Shown here one piece after another: positions 26,787-36,065 of a stretch of DNA of 64,000 nt. Numbering within the stretch: the first letter of the stretch is position 1; the number at the start of each line of letters is the position of its first letter. A program made the position numbers and the translations under genes. The notes under the pieces were generated by a model. The model had not been told where the DNA came from and made no database searches. It saw only the letters and a list, made by a program, of their open reading frames with translations. The stretch is taken from contig JAIUOR010000011.1 of NCBI GenBank assembly GCA_020161795.1, forward strand, positions 30,489 to 94,488, given 5' to 3'. The DNA is from Actinomycetota bacterium (GTDB lineage Bacteria > Actinomycetota > Actinomycetes > Propionibacteriales > Propionibacteriaceae).

Positions 26787-28076
26787 CTACAGTCTCCAAT
26801 CAAGCAGCGACTCGACCGCATCCACATCGAACACCTTGGCGCCCGTGTTGTGGAGGACATCCGCCCGTTCGCTGAAGGCGTCATCGATGAACACCGCATC
26901 CGCACGGTCGACATAATGGCTCTTGGGCGAACCATCGGTGATGTGCACAATCCTGGTGAACAACTCCTTGCTGATCGCATGCCGGGCCAGGCTCTGGTCC
27001 AACTCCTGCGCGTGCCGCGTCAGCAGGACTATCTCCTTTCCAGCCGACCGGGCCTGGTAGAGGAACGCCATGGTCTTCACGTTCACCCGCCCGTCGACCA
27101 CGAGCGTGTCATCGAAGTCGACGTAAACCACGCTGTAGTCGAACCCCAGTTCGTGGCGATTGATCAATGCCCGGTCGACAGTGGCCGCGAAGCCGTTGTC
27201 CAGGATCTCCACATCGTGCCCGAGGCGATCCAGAACGGTCAGCATCGGCAGATTGACGCCGCGATTGCGATAGAGATTCATTGTGCCGGCCACCCGCGGG
27301 CCGATCTCCAGGAGTTTGTACCGGCCGTCGGCTGCTTCCTTCACCTGGAAGAACCACTGGCCGCGGAACTGCAGGGTGCTGCTGATGCTGGCGGCGATGT
27401 TCCTGATCTCGTCCGTCAACTCGATCGTGGACGAGGACACCGCGATCCCGCCCTTGATCCGGCTCCGCACCCTGGGGCCGGTGAACAGCAGCCGGCCGTG
27501 CCGGTCGGTGAAGCAGTCGACCGTGAGCTCGGCGCCCGGCAGCAACTCGACCGCGATCAATCCGGGGTCGGCCGCGAGACGCCGCTCGAGATCGTCGAGG
27601 TCGTGCGCGACGGCCACCCCTCGGGAACCGTACCCGGCGTCGGGCTTGAGGAAGATCGGGAAGTCATCGGCCTGCGCGGTCGCCGGGGTGAAGAGCCTGG
27701 GCACGAAGTCGAACTCCGCAAGCGCCTCATAGGTCTTGGACTTGTAGCGGGTGACCAGATTCACCTCGGCGCTCGAGCCGATCACCTCGGCTCCGCCGAG
27801 ATCCGCCGGCGTCAGCCCGGCCAGTGCCTCGAGCAGACTGTCGAAGGCCGGGTAGATGAGGTCGATCTCCCACTTGGCCACCACCCGGCGCAGTTCGTCC
27901 AGAAACTGCTCCTCGCCGACGAAGGCATCGATCTGCTCGTAGTTGCGATAGACGAACCTGCCGTGATCGGGAACCGAGGAGGCGCCGACCAGGGTGAGGT
28001 TCTTTCCGTACTGGAGCGCGTTGTGAATCTCCAGGCCGATCTCAGAACCGCAGGGGAAGACCAGGATGTTCGTCAC
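26787..28076 (-). CDS. ATP-grasp ligase / HAD phosphatase fusion
   Basis: A 429-residue protein with two parts. Residues about 1-310 form an ATP-grasp ligase (early [15 protein letters not shown] segment; nucleotide-binding [37 protein letters not shown]). Residues about 315-429 form a HAD-like domain with motif [22 protein letters not shown] (motif II) and [18 protein letters not shown]-grasp enzymes join a carboxylate to an amine, so it may attach an amino acid or similar group to a precursor of the glycan. The real substrate is unknown. It overlaps rmlA by 4 bases and precedes the glycosyltransferase. Confidence 0.8.
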   Translation of the reverse strand: MTNILVFPCGSEIGLEIHNALQYGKNLTLVGASSVPDHGRFVYRNYEQIDAFVGEEQFLDELRRVVAKWEIDLIYPAFDSLLEALAGLTPADLGGAEVIGSSAEVNLVTRYKSKTYEALAEFDFVPRLFTPATAQADDFPIFLKPDAGYGSRGVAVAHDLDDLERRLAADPGLIAVELLPGAELTVDCFTDRHGRLLFTGPRVRSRIKGGIAVSSSTIELTDEIRNIAASISSTLQFRGQWFFQVKEAADGRYKLLEIGPRVAGTMNLYRNRGVNLPMLTVLDRLGHDVEILDNGFAATVDRALINRHELGFDYSVVYVDFDDTLVVDGRVNVKTMAFLYQARSAGKEIVLLTRHAQELDQSLARHAISKELFTRIVHITDGSPKSHYVDRADAVFIDDAFSERADVLHNTGAKVFDVDAVESLLDWRL

Positions 28077-28942
28077 AGCTCATCAACGATCGACAAGAGA
28101 TATTTCCCGTAGTTGGAGTTCTTCATCGTCCGCGCCGACGAGACGAACTCCGATTCGGTGATATAACCCTGGCGGAAGGCGATCTCCTCCAGCGCACCCA
28201 CCTGAACATTCTGCATGCGCTGCATGGTCTGAATGAACTGCGCGGCCTCCAGGAGCGAGTCGGGCGTCCCGGTATCGAGCCACGCGAATCCTCGTCCCAT
28301 CAGCTCGATATTGAGACTGCCCCGCTTCAGGTATTCGTTATTCACAGCGGTTATCTCGAGCTCGCCGCGCGCCGAAGGGGTTATGTTCTGGGCAATGTCG
28401 ATGACGTCGTTGTCGTAGCAGTAGAGGCCGACCACGGCGAAGTTCGACTTCGGATTCTTCGGCTTCTCCTCGATCGAGAGGATCCTGCGATCCTCATCCA
28501 ACTCGACCACGCCGAATCGATGGGGATCGTGCACGTAGTAGCCGAAGATCGTGCCTCCGTCCGTACGCGCCACCGCTCGCTGCAGCATGGGCGACAGACC
28601 GGGGCCGTAGAAGATGTTGTCCCCGAGCACCATCGTGACGCCGTCGTCGCCGATGAAGTCCTTCCCGATGATGAAGGCCTGGGCGAGCCCTTCCGGCCGG
28701 GGTTGTACGGCGTACTCGATGCTGATCCCGAGCCCTGAACCGTCGCCCAGCAACTGCTCGAAGCGCGGGGTGTCCTCAGGGGTGGAGATCAGGAGAATCT
28801 CGCGGATTCCGGCCAGCATGAGCGTTGAGAGCGGATAGTAGATCAGGGGCTTGTCATAGACCGGCATCAACTGCTTCGATGCAGTCTTCGTCATGGGATG
28901 CAGCCGGGTTCCACTGCCCCCGGCGAGCACGATACCTTTCAT
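28073..28942 (-). CDS. rmlA: Glucose-1-phosphate thymidylyltransferase
   Basis: A 289-residue enzyme making dTDP-glucose from glucose-1-phosphate and dTTP. The full signature is present: [25 protein letters not shown], then [36 protein letters not shown], and [15 protein letters not shown]. The ATG at 28942 begins the conserved MKGIVLAGG; the frame extends 11 codons upstream without conservation. This gene and the next have somewhat lower GC and softer codon use than their neighbours, which may point to separate acquisition. The dTDP-glucose 4,6-dehydratase (rmlB) needed next is not in the window. Confidence 0.95.
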   Translation of the reverse strand: MKGIVLAGGSGTRLHPMTKTASKQLMPVYDKPLIYYPLSTLMLAGIREILLISTPEDTPRFEQLLGDGSGLGISIEYAVQPRPEGLAQAFIIGKDFIGDDGVTMVLGDNIFYGPGLSPMLQRAVARTDGGTIFGYYVHDPHRFGVVELDEDRRILSIEEKPKNPKSNFAVVGLYCYDNDVIDIAQNITPSARGELEITAVNNEYLKRGSLNIELMGRGFAWLDTGTPDSLLEAAQFIQTMQRMQNVQVGALEEIAFRQGYITESEFVSSARTMKNSNYGKYLLSIVDEL

Positions 28943-29001
28943 CGCGTTTCGATCACCCTCGAATCTTGCAACCAACGTGATTGCCCGCGGCGGGCGCTCA
29001 G

Positions 29002-29018
29002 ATTCTAGCAGCTAGGAT
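29002..29018. promoter_or_regulatory. Overlapping divergent -10 elements between rmlA and a glycosyltransferase gene
   Basis: On the minus strand TAGAAT (29002-29007) points to rmlA; on the plus strand TAGGAT (29013-29018) points to the glycosyltransferase gene at 29115. Neither has a good -35. The closeness suggests that the two arms of the glycan cluster compete for, or share, control at this point. Confidence 0.35.
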
Positions 29019-29114
29019 TAGCACAGCATCCCCAAGCGCCGGGGGCATCCACCTCACAGCGATGCAGACGGGTTCGAAGCCACGCCGACCGCTCGACCAA
29101 GGAGACGCGAGCCG

Positions 29115-30557
29115 TTGAAGCACCCATCGGTCTCAATCGTGCTGATCGTTCACAACACCGCACCGTGGCTTAATGCGTGCCTCAAGTCGATTGCCGCGCA
29201 GTCGTTCACCGACTTCGACGTGGTAATCGTGGATGTGGCCTCGAACTTCGAGACCAAGCGCACACTATGGCGGAATGCCCGCCAACTCCGGCGTTACCGG
29301 CTGATCACGAAGCTTCGCAATGTCGGGGGCGCAGCCGCCGGAAACATCGGCATTCGCGAGGCCACGGGCGACTACGTCTTCCTCATGGATTCCGACGACA
29401 GGCTCCCTCCGCACGCCATCGGCGCGCTCCACGAAGCCGCGTCCCGCCACTCCAACGATGTCACCATCGGCCGCTCCCTGAGCATCGTCGATGGCGGGGT
29501 GAAGACCATGCGGTACCGGGCCGACCTGATCACCTGGGCCAAGCCCCTGGCCACCACCGACCTGGCTTCCCACCCAGAGCTGACGATGGCGCCGTACTAC
29601 TGGGGACGCCTCTACCGGCGGGAGATGCTGCTGGAGCAGGACGTGTTCATGCACCCCGGCCGGATCTTCGCCGATCGCTATTTCACCTGCAAGGCGCTGA
29701 AGGCGAGCCGCCGCACCGAGGTCATCTCCGCGGACTGCTACTACTGGCGGCGCGACCGGGGCCAGGATGCCGAATCGGAGTCGATCACCCAGCGGGCCGA
29801 CAGTCTGCTGTTGATGCGGGACCGCGTCGTGGGGTTCGCCGAGGTCGAGGCCCTCTTCCACGACCCCGCCGACGCCGGGATCCTGCGGTACGTCCGGCTG
29901 AGCAATCTCATGCGGCTGTTCATCCACACCCGCCATCTCGTCGACAACGAGCCCACTCGCCGCGGCCTGGCGGAGTTCGTGCTCCCCTACGCCCGCGCGT
30001 TCTCGCTCGAGGAGGTGGCGTCGTGTGATTTCCTACTGGCCCGTCACAAGGTTCAGTGGTACCTGATCGTCAACGAGCGCTGGGACGACCTGCTGGCCTT
30101 TCAGCAGCTCGCCGAGCCGACGCCGACCGAGCACGCCGGGAGGCTGCACTACGGCTACCACGCTGACATCCCGGGCCTGCCCGATGAGCTCTGCACCCAG
30201 TACCGCTACAAGATCGACCCTGCGGAGGCGTCGTACCGCCCGTCCACGACCCCGGACGGGCGGGGCACGGTGGAGGTCTCGGCGCGCATCCCCGAGGGAA
30301 TGGCCATCGAGCCGCTCGAACTGCTCTTCAAGGGCAGCCGGCCAGACCGGGATCTCCGGGCACCCCTCCTCGACAGCCGGCTGGAGCGACAGTCGCTCTC
30401 CTTCTCCGTGGGCCTCCCGGAGGGCATCACACCGCAGGCCATTCCCCGGCTCGCCCTCGCCTACATCTGCCGCGGGCGCTACAGCACCTCGCCGGTAGTG
30501 CTGTCGTCCCCGGAGTCGGCAGCCGCGACACCGGCGGATCCCCACATCGCTCCCTGA
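29115..30557 (+). CDS. Family 2 glycosyltransferase (480 aa)
   Basis: The N-terminal about 260 residues are a GT-A glycosyltransferase: VSIVLIVHNTAPWLNACLKSI, VVIVDVASNFETK, then GGAAAGNIGIREATGDYVFLMDSDDRLPP with the DSDD metal site. The C-terminal part is a helical segment followed by a beta-rich tail (about residues 350-480) of unknown function. The start is TTG, with AAGGAGA 8 bases upstream. It lies between the sugar genes and the phosphonate operon, and probably adds one residue to the surface glycan. Donor and acceptor are unknown. Confidence 0.83.
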   Translation: MKHPSVSIVLIVHNTAPWLNACLKSIAAQSFTDFDVVIVDVASNFETKRTLWRNARQLRRYRLITKLRNVGGAAAGNIGIREATGDYVFLMDSDDRLPPHAIGALHEAASRHSNDVTIGRSLSIVDGGVKTMRYRADLITWAKPLATTDLASHPELTMAPYYWGRLYRREMLLEQDVFMHPGRIFADRYFTCKALKASRRTEVISADCYYWRRDRGQDAESESITQRADSLLLMRDRVVGFAEVEALFHDPADAGILRYVRLSNLMRLFIHTRHLVDNEPTRRGLAEFVLPYARAFSLEEVASCDFLLARHKVQWYLIVNERWDDLLAFQQLAEPTPTEHAGRLHYGYHADIPGLPDELCTQYRYKIDPAEASYRPSTTPDGRGTVEVSARIPEGMAIEPLELLFKGSRPDRDLRAPLLDSRLERQSLSFSVGLPEGITPQAIPRLALAYICRGRYSTSPVVLSSPESAAATPADPHIAP

Positions 30558-30626
30558 CCTCCCGCGGGGGCGAAATCGCGGAACCGCCACCGGCCGGGCG
30601 ACTCGGTGGGCAATCAGGGGATGCGG

Positions 30627-30632
30627 TAGACT
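30627..30632 (+). promoter_or_regulatory. -10 element of the phosphonate operon
   Basis: TAGACT in the 179-base gap upstream of the PEP mutase gene. Transcription would begin near 30639, giving a GC-rich 5' leader of about 98 bases. No clear -35 is seen. Confidence 0.35.
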
Positions 30633-30736
30633 TCGCGGGTCAACCACACACGATCACGCTCGTGCGGCGGTGCCGTTCTGCCGGCGATTGCGGGTCGCGA
30701 GTGCGCGCCGCACAGGAAGCTTACTCAGGAATATTG

Positions 30737-32044
30737 ATGCCAAACGACAAGTCTGTGTACATCGCGATCTCGTCCGACATTCTCCACCAAGGCCACTTGA
30801 ATGTGATTGCCGCGGGCGCGGAACTGGGCGAGGTCACCGTCGGACTGCTGACCGATCGTGCGATCGCCACCTACAAGCGCCCGCCGATTCTGGACTGGGA
30901 GTCACGCCGCGGGCTGGTGGCCAGCATGCGCAACGTCGCCCGCGTGGTGGCCCAGGACACCTTGTCGTACGCGACCAATCTCCGGGAGCTCAAGCCCGAC
31001 TACGTCGTCCATGGTGACGACTGGACGACCGGCGTGCAGGCGATCGTCCGCGCCGAGGTCATCGAGTTGCTGGCCGAGTACGGCGGCGAACTGGTCGAGG
31101 TGCCCGCCACCGTCGGCCTCTCCGGCTCCGAGCTCGAGCGGGCGCTGCGTCCGCTCATCAACACCACCGAACTGCGGCGCGGCAAGCTGCGCCGGCTGCT
31201 GGGGCTGAAGCCCTACCTGCGGGCGATGGAGGCCTCCAACGGCCTCAGCGCGTTGATCGTCGAGAATGTCAAGGCGACCGACCCCAAGCAGTTCGAGGTG
31301 CGCGAGTACGACGCGATGTGGGTCTCCAGCCTGTGCGACTCCACCTTCAAGGGCAAGCCGGACATCGAACTGGTCGACCTCACCAGCCGACTGCGCACGA
31401 TCGACGAGATCATGGAGGTCTCGACCAAGCCGATCATCGTCGACGGTGACACCGGCGGCCGCGAGGAGCACTTCGGCTACACGGTGCGCACCCTGGAGCG
31501 GACCGGTGTCTCGGCGGTGATCATCGAGGACAAGACCGGGCTGAAGCAGAACTCCCTGTTCGGCACCGACGCTGTGCAGACGCTGGACGATCCGGTCGAG
31601 TTCGCCAACAAGATCAACGCCGGCAAGCAGAGCCAGTCCACCCGCGACTTCATGATCATCGCCCGGCTCGAGAGCCTCATCGCCGGCGCCGGCATCGACG
31701 ATGCCCTCGCCCGCGCGAAGACCTACCTGGCCGCCGGAGCGGACGGCATCATGATCCACTCCAAGCACTCCGACGGGGAGGAGATCCGCGAGTTCATGCG
31801 GCAGTTCCGCGAGTTCTCCGCCGAGTGCCCGGTGGTGCTGGTGCCGACCACCTACAACCAGTTCTACGAGGACGAGTTGGCCGACTGGGGCGCGAACATC
31901 ATCATTCACGCCAACCATCTGCTGCGCAGCGCCTACCCGGCCATGCTGAACACCGCGCAGCGCATCCTCGACGCCGGCCGCAGCAAGGAAGTCGACGACG
32001 AGATCATGTCGATCAAGGACGTGCTGAGGCTGATCCCCGAATGA
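30737..32044 (+). CDS. pepM: Nucleotidyltransferase-phosphoenolpyruvate mutase fusion
   Basis: A 435-residue bifunctional protein. Residues about 1-135 are a TagD/glycerol-3-phosphate-cytidylyltransferase-like domain with the HXGH motif (ISSDILHQGHLNVI) and a terminal HGDDWTTG. Residues about 150-435 are PEP mutase, which makes the C-P bond by turning phosphoenolpyruvate into phosphonopyruvate. The PEP-mutase-defining motif EDKTGLKQNS is intact, with VDGDTGG upstream. This separates it from isocitrate-lyase-like relatives. ATG at 30737 is chosen because the conserved domain starts there. It overlaps the decarboxylase gene (ATGA). Confidence in C-P bond formation is high. Confidence 0.94.
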   Translation: MPNDKSVYIAISSDILHQGHLNVIAAGAELGEVTVGLLTDRAIATYKRPPILDWESRRGLVASMRNVARVVAQDTLSYATNLRELKPDYVVHGDDWTTGVQAIVRAEVIELLAEYGGELVEVPATVGLSGSELERALRPLINTTELRRGKLRRLLGLKPYLRAMEASNGLSALIVENVKATDPKQFEVREYDAMWVSSLCDSTFKGKPDIELVDLTSRLRTIDEIMEVSTKPIIVDGDTGGREEHFGYTVRTLERTGVSAVIIEDKTGLKQNSLFGTDAVQTLDDPVEFANKINAGKQSQSTRDFMIIARLESLIAGAGIDDALARAKTYLAAGADGIMIHSKHSDGEEIREFMRQFREFSAECPVVLVPTTYNQFYEDELADWGANIIIHANHLLRSAYPAMLNTAQRILDAGRSKEVDDEIMSIKDVLRLIPE

Positions 32045-33168
32045 GCACCATCGATCCGGTCGCGTTCCACACCCGTCTGGGCGAACAGGGCATCGACCTC
32101 TTCGCCGGCGTCCCCGATTCGCTGCTGCAGGATCTGTGCGCCTGCATCGAGGATCGGTCCCCGCGGGAGAAGAACCTCATCACCGCCAACGAGGGCAACG
32201 CCGTGGGCGTGGCCTGCGGCTACCACATCGCCACCGGCAACTACGCCGCGGTCTACCTGCAGAACTCCGGGCTGGGCAACACCGTCAACCCGCTGCTCTC
32301 GCTGGCGCACCCGGAGGTCTACAGCGTTCCGATGCTGCTGATCATCGGCTGGCGCGGCGAGCCGGGCGTGAAGGACGAGCCGCAGCACGTCGCCCAGGGC
32401 CGGCTCACCCTGCCCACCCTGGACACCCTCGAAGTGCCCTACCAGGTGCTCGACCCCGAGCAGTGGGAGGCCCAGGTCGACCACGCGGTCGAGCAGTTGC
32501 GCTCGGCCGACGCTCCGGTGGCGCTGATCGTCCGCAAGGGCACCTTCAGCAAGTACGCCGCGGCCGAGCGTCCGTCCGACCTGCCGCTCAACCGAGAGGC
32601 GGCGCTGGAAGCCGTGATCGAGGCCATCGGTCCGGAGGCCTTCGTGGTGTCGACCACCGGCAAGACCTCGCGTGAGGTGTTCGAGATCCGGGAGCGGCGC
32701 GGCGAGGGCCACGCCCACGACTTCCTCACCGTCGGCGGCATGGGGCACGCCGCCTCCATCGCGGCCGGGGTGTGCCTGGGCACCGACCAGACCGTCTACT
32801 GCATCGACGGTGACGGCGGCTTCCTGATGCACCTGGGGTCGATCCCGGTGATCGCCCAGCGTGCCCGGGAGAACTTCCGGTACCTGATGATCAACAACGG
32901 CGCGCACGAGTCCGTCGGCGGCCAGCCGACGGTGGCCTTCGACATCGACACCGCCGGTCTGCTCACAGCGGCCGGTTTCGAGCAGGTCGAGGTGGTACGC
33001 GACGCGGAGCAGGTGCCGGCGGCTGTCGAGCGGCTGGCCAGGACGCCCAAAGCGGCGCTGGTGATCGAGGTCGCCCAGGGCTCACGCCCGGATCTTGGCC
33101 GGCCCACCATCGCCCCGTCCGCCAACAAGACCGACATGATGGCGGAATTCGAGGCGGCGCGGCGTTGA
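32041..33168 (+). CDS. ppd: Phosphonopyruvate decarboxylase
   Basis: A 375-residue thiamin-diphosphate enzyme that converts phosphonopyruvate into phosphonoacetaldehyde and makes the unfavourable PEP mutase step irreversible. Features are DLFAGVPDSLLQDLC, the TPP-contacting Glu in LITANEGNAVGVACGYHIATG, and the TPP/Mg motif CIDGDGGFLMHLGS...NNGAHESVGGQP. The length and order of motifs match stand-alone Ppd proteins. Start and stop overlap both neighbours (ATGA upstream, TTGA downstream), so three proteins are made from one coupled message. Confidence 0.95.
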   Translation: MSTIDPVAFHTRLGEQGIDLFAGVPDSLLQDLCACIEDRSPREKNLITANEGNAVGVACGYHIATGNYAAVYLQNSGLGNTVNPLLSLAHPEVYSVPMLLIIGWRGEPGVKDEPQHVAQGRLTLPTLDTLEVPYQVLDPEQWEAQVDHAVEQLRSADAPVALIVRKGTFSKYAAAERPSDLPLNREAALEAVIEAIGPEAFVVSTTGKTSREVFEIRERRGEGHAHDFLTVGGMGHAASIAAGVCLGTDQTVYCIDGDGGFLMHLGSIPVIAQRARENFRYLMINNGAHESVGGQPTVAFDIDTAGLLTAAGFEQVEVVRDAEQVPAAVERLARTPKAALVIEVAQGSRPDLGRPTIAPSANKTDMMAEFEAARR

Positions 33169-36020
33169 AGGCACTGATCTTCAACTCCGGTCTCGGCAAC
33201 CGGATGGGCGACTTCACCCGTACCCATCACAAGTCGATGGCCCGGCTCTCCAACGGGGAACCGATCTTCGGACGCCAGTTGCGGTTGCTGGCGGCGCACG
33301 GGATCACCGACGTGGTCGTCACCACCGGGCCGCACGCCGAGCAGTTGCGCGAGGTGGCCGCCGCCCCGCAGTTCGCAGGGATGCGGTTCACCTTCGTCCC
33401 CAACGACGTCTACGACCAGACCAACTACATCTACTCGATGTACCTGGCTCGCGAGCACCTCGACGACGACGTGTTGATGCTGCACGGCGACCTGGTGTTC
33501 AACGACGCCGTGCTCAGCCGGCTGCTGGCCGATCCGCGCCCTGATCTGGGCGCGGTGAACCACGACCTGCCCCAGCCGGAGAAGGACTTCAAGGCGCGGA
33601 TCGCCGGCGAGGTGATCCGTGAGGTGTCCATCACCGCCTTCGGCGAAGACTGCGTCACCTTCCAGCCGCTCTACAAGCTGAGCCGGCGCGCGATCGGCGT
33701 GTGGCTGGATCGGATCGTCGCCTTCGTCGACGCCGGCAACACCGGGGTCTACGCCGAGAACGCGCTCAACGAGGTGTGGGAGCAGGCCCAGCTCCAGCTC
33801 TTCTCCTACGCCGGCGACTTCGTCAACGAGGTCGACAACCTCGAGGACCTGGCGTCGGTGTCCGCCGAGATCCGGCTGTTCGACGCCGCCGAACAGCCGG
33901 TCCTCTCCGAGCCCGACGACTACCGGCGGATTCCGGAGTTGCTCGCGGCCGTGCAGGCCCGGCGTCCCCTGATCGTGGGCGGCCGCAGCTATCAGGCGTC
34001 GCTGGTTCGTCCGTACTTCGACGAGCACCTGGAGACCGTGCTCTTCAGCGGCTACTCGGCCAACCCGAAGCTGGAGGAGGTGCAGGCCGGCCTGCGGCTC
34101 TTCCACGAGCAGGGCTGTGACTCGATCATCTCCCTCGGCGGCGGCAGCGCGATGGACGTCGCCAAATGCATCAAGCTCCTGGCCGCGGGGGACGGCGAGA
34201 GCTTCCCGGCCTTCGGCGATCCGCTGTCGCGCAGCGTGCCGCACCTGGCCATCCCCACCACCGCCGGCACCGGCAGCGAGGCCACCCACTTCGCGGTGGT
34301 GTACATCGACGGCGAGAAGCACTCGATCGCCCACGACGCCGCGCTGCCCGAGTGGGTGTTGCTGGAACCCCGGCTCCTGGCCAGCCTGCCCGAGTACCAC
34401 AAGAAGGCCAGCCTGCTGGATGCCATCGCGCAGTGCGTGGAGTCGATCTGGGCGGCGTCGGCCACCGAGCGGAGCCGGGCGTACGCCGAAGAGGGCCTGG
34501 CCTTGATCCTGGCCAATGTGCTGCCCTACTTCCACAAGGGCGTCGCCTTCGACGCCGAGGTCACCCGCCGGATCCAGCTGGGCGCTCACCTCAGCGGCAA
34601 GGCCATCAACCTCACCAAGACCACCGCCCCGCACGCCATGAGCTACGGGCTGACCTCCCGCTACGGCATCGCCCACGGCCACGCTGCCGCGCTGTGCCTG
34701 CGCGGCGTGTGGCGGCTCCACGACCAGCTCGTCACCGAGGGCGATCCGCGCGGCGCGGCGGTGGCCGAATCGCTGGACCGGATCACGCGGGTGTTCGGCT
34801 CGCGCTCCAATCTGCGCGCCATCCGCAAGTTCGACGTGATCCTGGAGCTGCTGCAGCTGGTGCCACCCCGGCTGAGCGACCCCGGCGATCTGGAGTCACT
34901 GGTCGGCTCGGTTAACGCCGAGCGCCTGGGCAACAGCCCGGTGCCGCTGACCTCGGACGATCTGCGGCTGGTCTACGAGTTCCTCTTCGAGCTGCGCGAG
35001 CAGCCCTACCTGGTCGCCGACGAGGACGGGCATCCGGAGGATCCGGCCGCCTACGACCGGCGCGGCCCGGACGGGGATCCCGAATCGCTCAACGACAACG
35101 AGGACGATCGCGACGACAGCCCGGGCGGTCTCTCCGAGATGGGCGTCGGCATCGACGATCCGTACGAGGACGTCCGCCGGCTGCAGGCCTACGACATGGA
35201 GATCGTCCGCGCCTTCGACCGGTTCTGCACCGAGCACGGTCTGCGGTACTACCTCAGCGAAGGCAGCATTCTGGGCGCCATCCGGCACGGGGGCTTCATC
35301 CCCTGGGACGACGACGTGGACGTGATGATGCCGCGCGCCGACTACCGCCGGTTCATCGAGCTCGGCCTGGCCGGCAAGCTGCCCGAAGGGCTGAATCTCG
35401 ACAGCTTCGAGACCAATCCCAAGCACTGGGTGTTCGGCGCGAAACTGCAACTGATGCGGGCCACCGAGTTCGTCCTCCCCAAGGTCGGGCACCTCGCGCA
35501 CCACAACGGCCCCTACCTCGACGTCTTCCCGGTGGACGCGGTCGCCGCCACCTCCGGCCCGAAGTTCAAGGCCCAGGCGCTGCTGTTGCGTACGCTGCGG
35601 CGCGCGCTGTTCATGAGCTCGGGCCGTTCGCGGGGCCTACGCAAGAACCCAGTCGGACGGATTCCGCTCTACCTGCTCACCCAGGTGATTCCGACTCCCG
35701 TCTGGCACCGCTGGATCGTCTGGGCGCAGTCGGAGTTCAACTCCTCGCCCGAGGCCACGCATTGGGCCAACCTGTGCACCTACTACCCGCTGGAGCGCGA
35801 GGTCTTTCCGAAGGAGTGGTTCGGGGAGGGCAGGCGGGTTCCCTTCGAAGGCACGCCGATCCCGGTGCCGGCCAAGGCGGAGCGCATGCTCAAGCGGATC
35901 TATGGCCCGACCTGGGCGGAGATCCCCGGGCTGCAGGTGCGCAACACCCGCAGCCACGCCTTCCGGGTCGACCGCGCCCTCGCCGCCGAGCTGCGCCAGC
36001 CGGCCGACGACCCGTCCTAG
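33165..36020 (+). CDS. Trifunctional fusion: NTP transferase / iron-dependent alcohol dehydrogenase / LicD
   Basis: A 951-residue protein with three domains. Residues 1-about 235 are a LicC/PntC-like nucleotidyltransferase (FNSGLGNRMGDFTRTHHKSM; LHGDLVFND). Residues about 262-615 are a group III alcohol dehydrogenase (GGGSAMDVAKCI for NAD; metal histidines in APHAMSYGLTSRYGIAHGHAAA), like phosphonoacetaldehyde reductases that form 2-hydroxyethylphosphonate. After an acidic linker (about 620-662), residues about 666-940 are LicD (LSEGSILGAIRHGGFIPWDDDVDVMM). It could reduce, activate and transfer the phosphonate to a glycan. Domains are clear; the substrates are inferred from the operon. TTG start overlaps the ppd stop. 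Confidence 0.9.
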   Translation: MKALIFNSGLGNRMGDFTRTHHKSMARLSNGEPIFGRQLRLLAAHGITDVVVTTGPHAEQLREVAAAPQFAGMRFTFVPNDVYDQTNYIYSMYLAREHLDDDVLMLHGDLVFNDAVLSRLLADPRPDLGAVNHDLPQPEKDFKARIAGEVIREVSITAFGEDCVTFQPLYKLSRRAIGVWLDRIVAFVDAGNTGVYAENALNEVWEQAQLQLFSYAGDFVNEVDNLEDLASVSAEIRLFDAAEQPVLSEPDDYRRIPELLAAVQARRPLIVGGRSYQASLVRPYFDEHLETVLFSGYSANPKLEEVQAGLRLFHEQGCDSIISLGGGSAMDVAKCIKLLAAGDGESFPAFGDPLSRSVPHLAIPTTAGTGSEATHFAVVYIDGEKHSIAHDAALPEWVLLEPRLLASLPEYHKKASLLDAIAQCVESIWAASATERSRAYAEEGLALILANVLPYFHKGVAFDAEVTRRIQLGAHLSGKAINLTKTTAPHAMSYGLTSRYGIAHGHAAALCLRGVWRLHDQLVTEGDPRGAAVAESLDRITRVFGSRSNLRAIRKFDVILELLQLVPPRLSDPGDLESLVGSVNAERLGNSPVPLTSDDLRLVYEFLFELREQPYLVADEDGHPEDPAAYDRRGPDGDPESLNDNEDDRDDSPGGLSEMGVGIDDPYEDVRRLQAYDMEIVRAFDRFCTEHGLRYYLSEGSILGAIRHGGFIPWDDDVDVMMPRADYRRFIELGLAGKLPEGLNLDSFETNPKHWVFGAKLQLMRATEFVLPKVGHLAHHNGPYLDVFPVDAVAATSGPKFKAQALLLRTLRRALFMSSGRSRGLRKNPVGRIPLYLLTQVIPTPVWHRWIVWAQSEFNSSPEATHWANLCTYYPLEREVFPKEWFGEGRRVPFEGTPIPVPAKAERMLKRIYGPTWAEIPGLQVRNTRSHAFRVDRALAAELRQPADDPS

Positions 36021-36052
36021 GAGCGTCGGCCACCCGGGCGCCGGGAACTGGG

Positions 36053-36058
36053 TAGGGT
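36053..36058 (+). promoter_or_regulatory. -10 element for a leaderless transcript
   Basis: TAGGGT ends 7 bases before the GTG start at 36066. This spacing puts the first transcribed base at or next to the start codon. Confidence 0.6.
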
Positions 36059-36065
36059 CGGTGCT

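Noticed and set aside
26776..26799. TTG start at 26799 for the glycosyltransferase-TagF fusion
   Set aside because: It would overlap the ATP-grasp/HAD gene and has no ribosome-binding site, whereas GTG 26775 has TAGGAG at the right distance.
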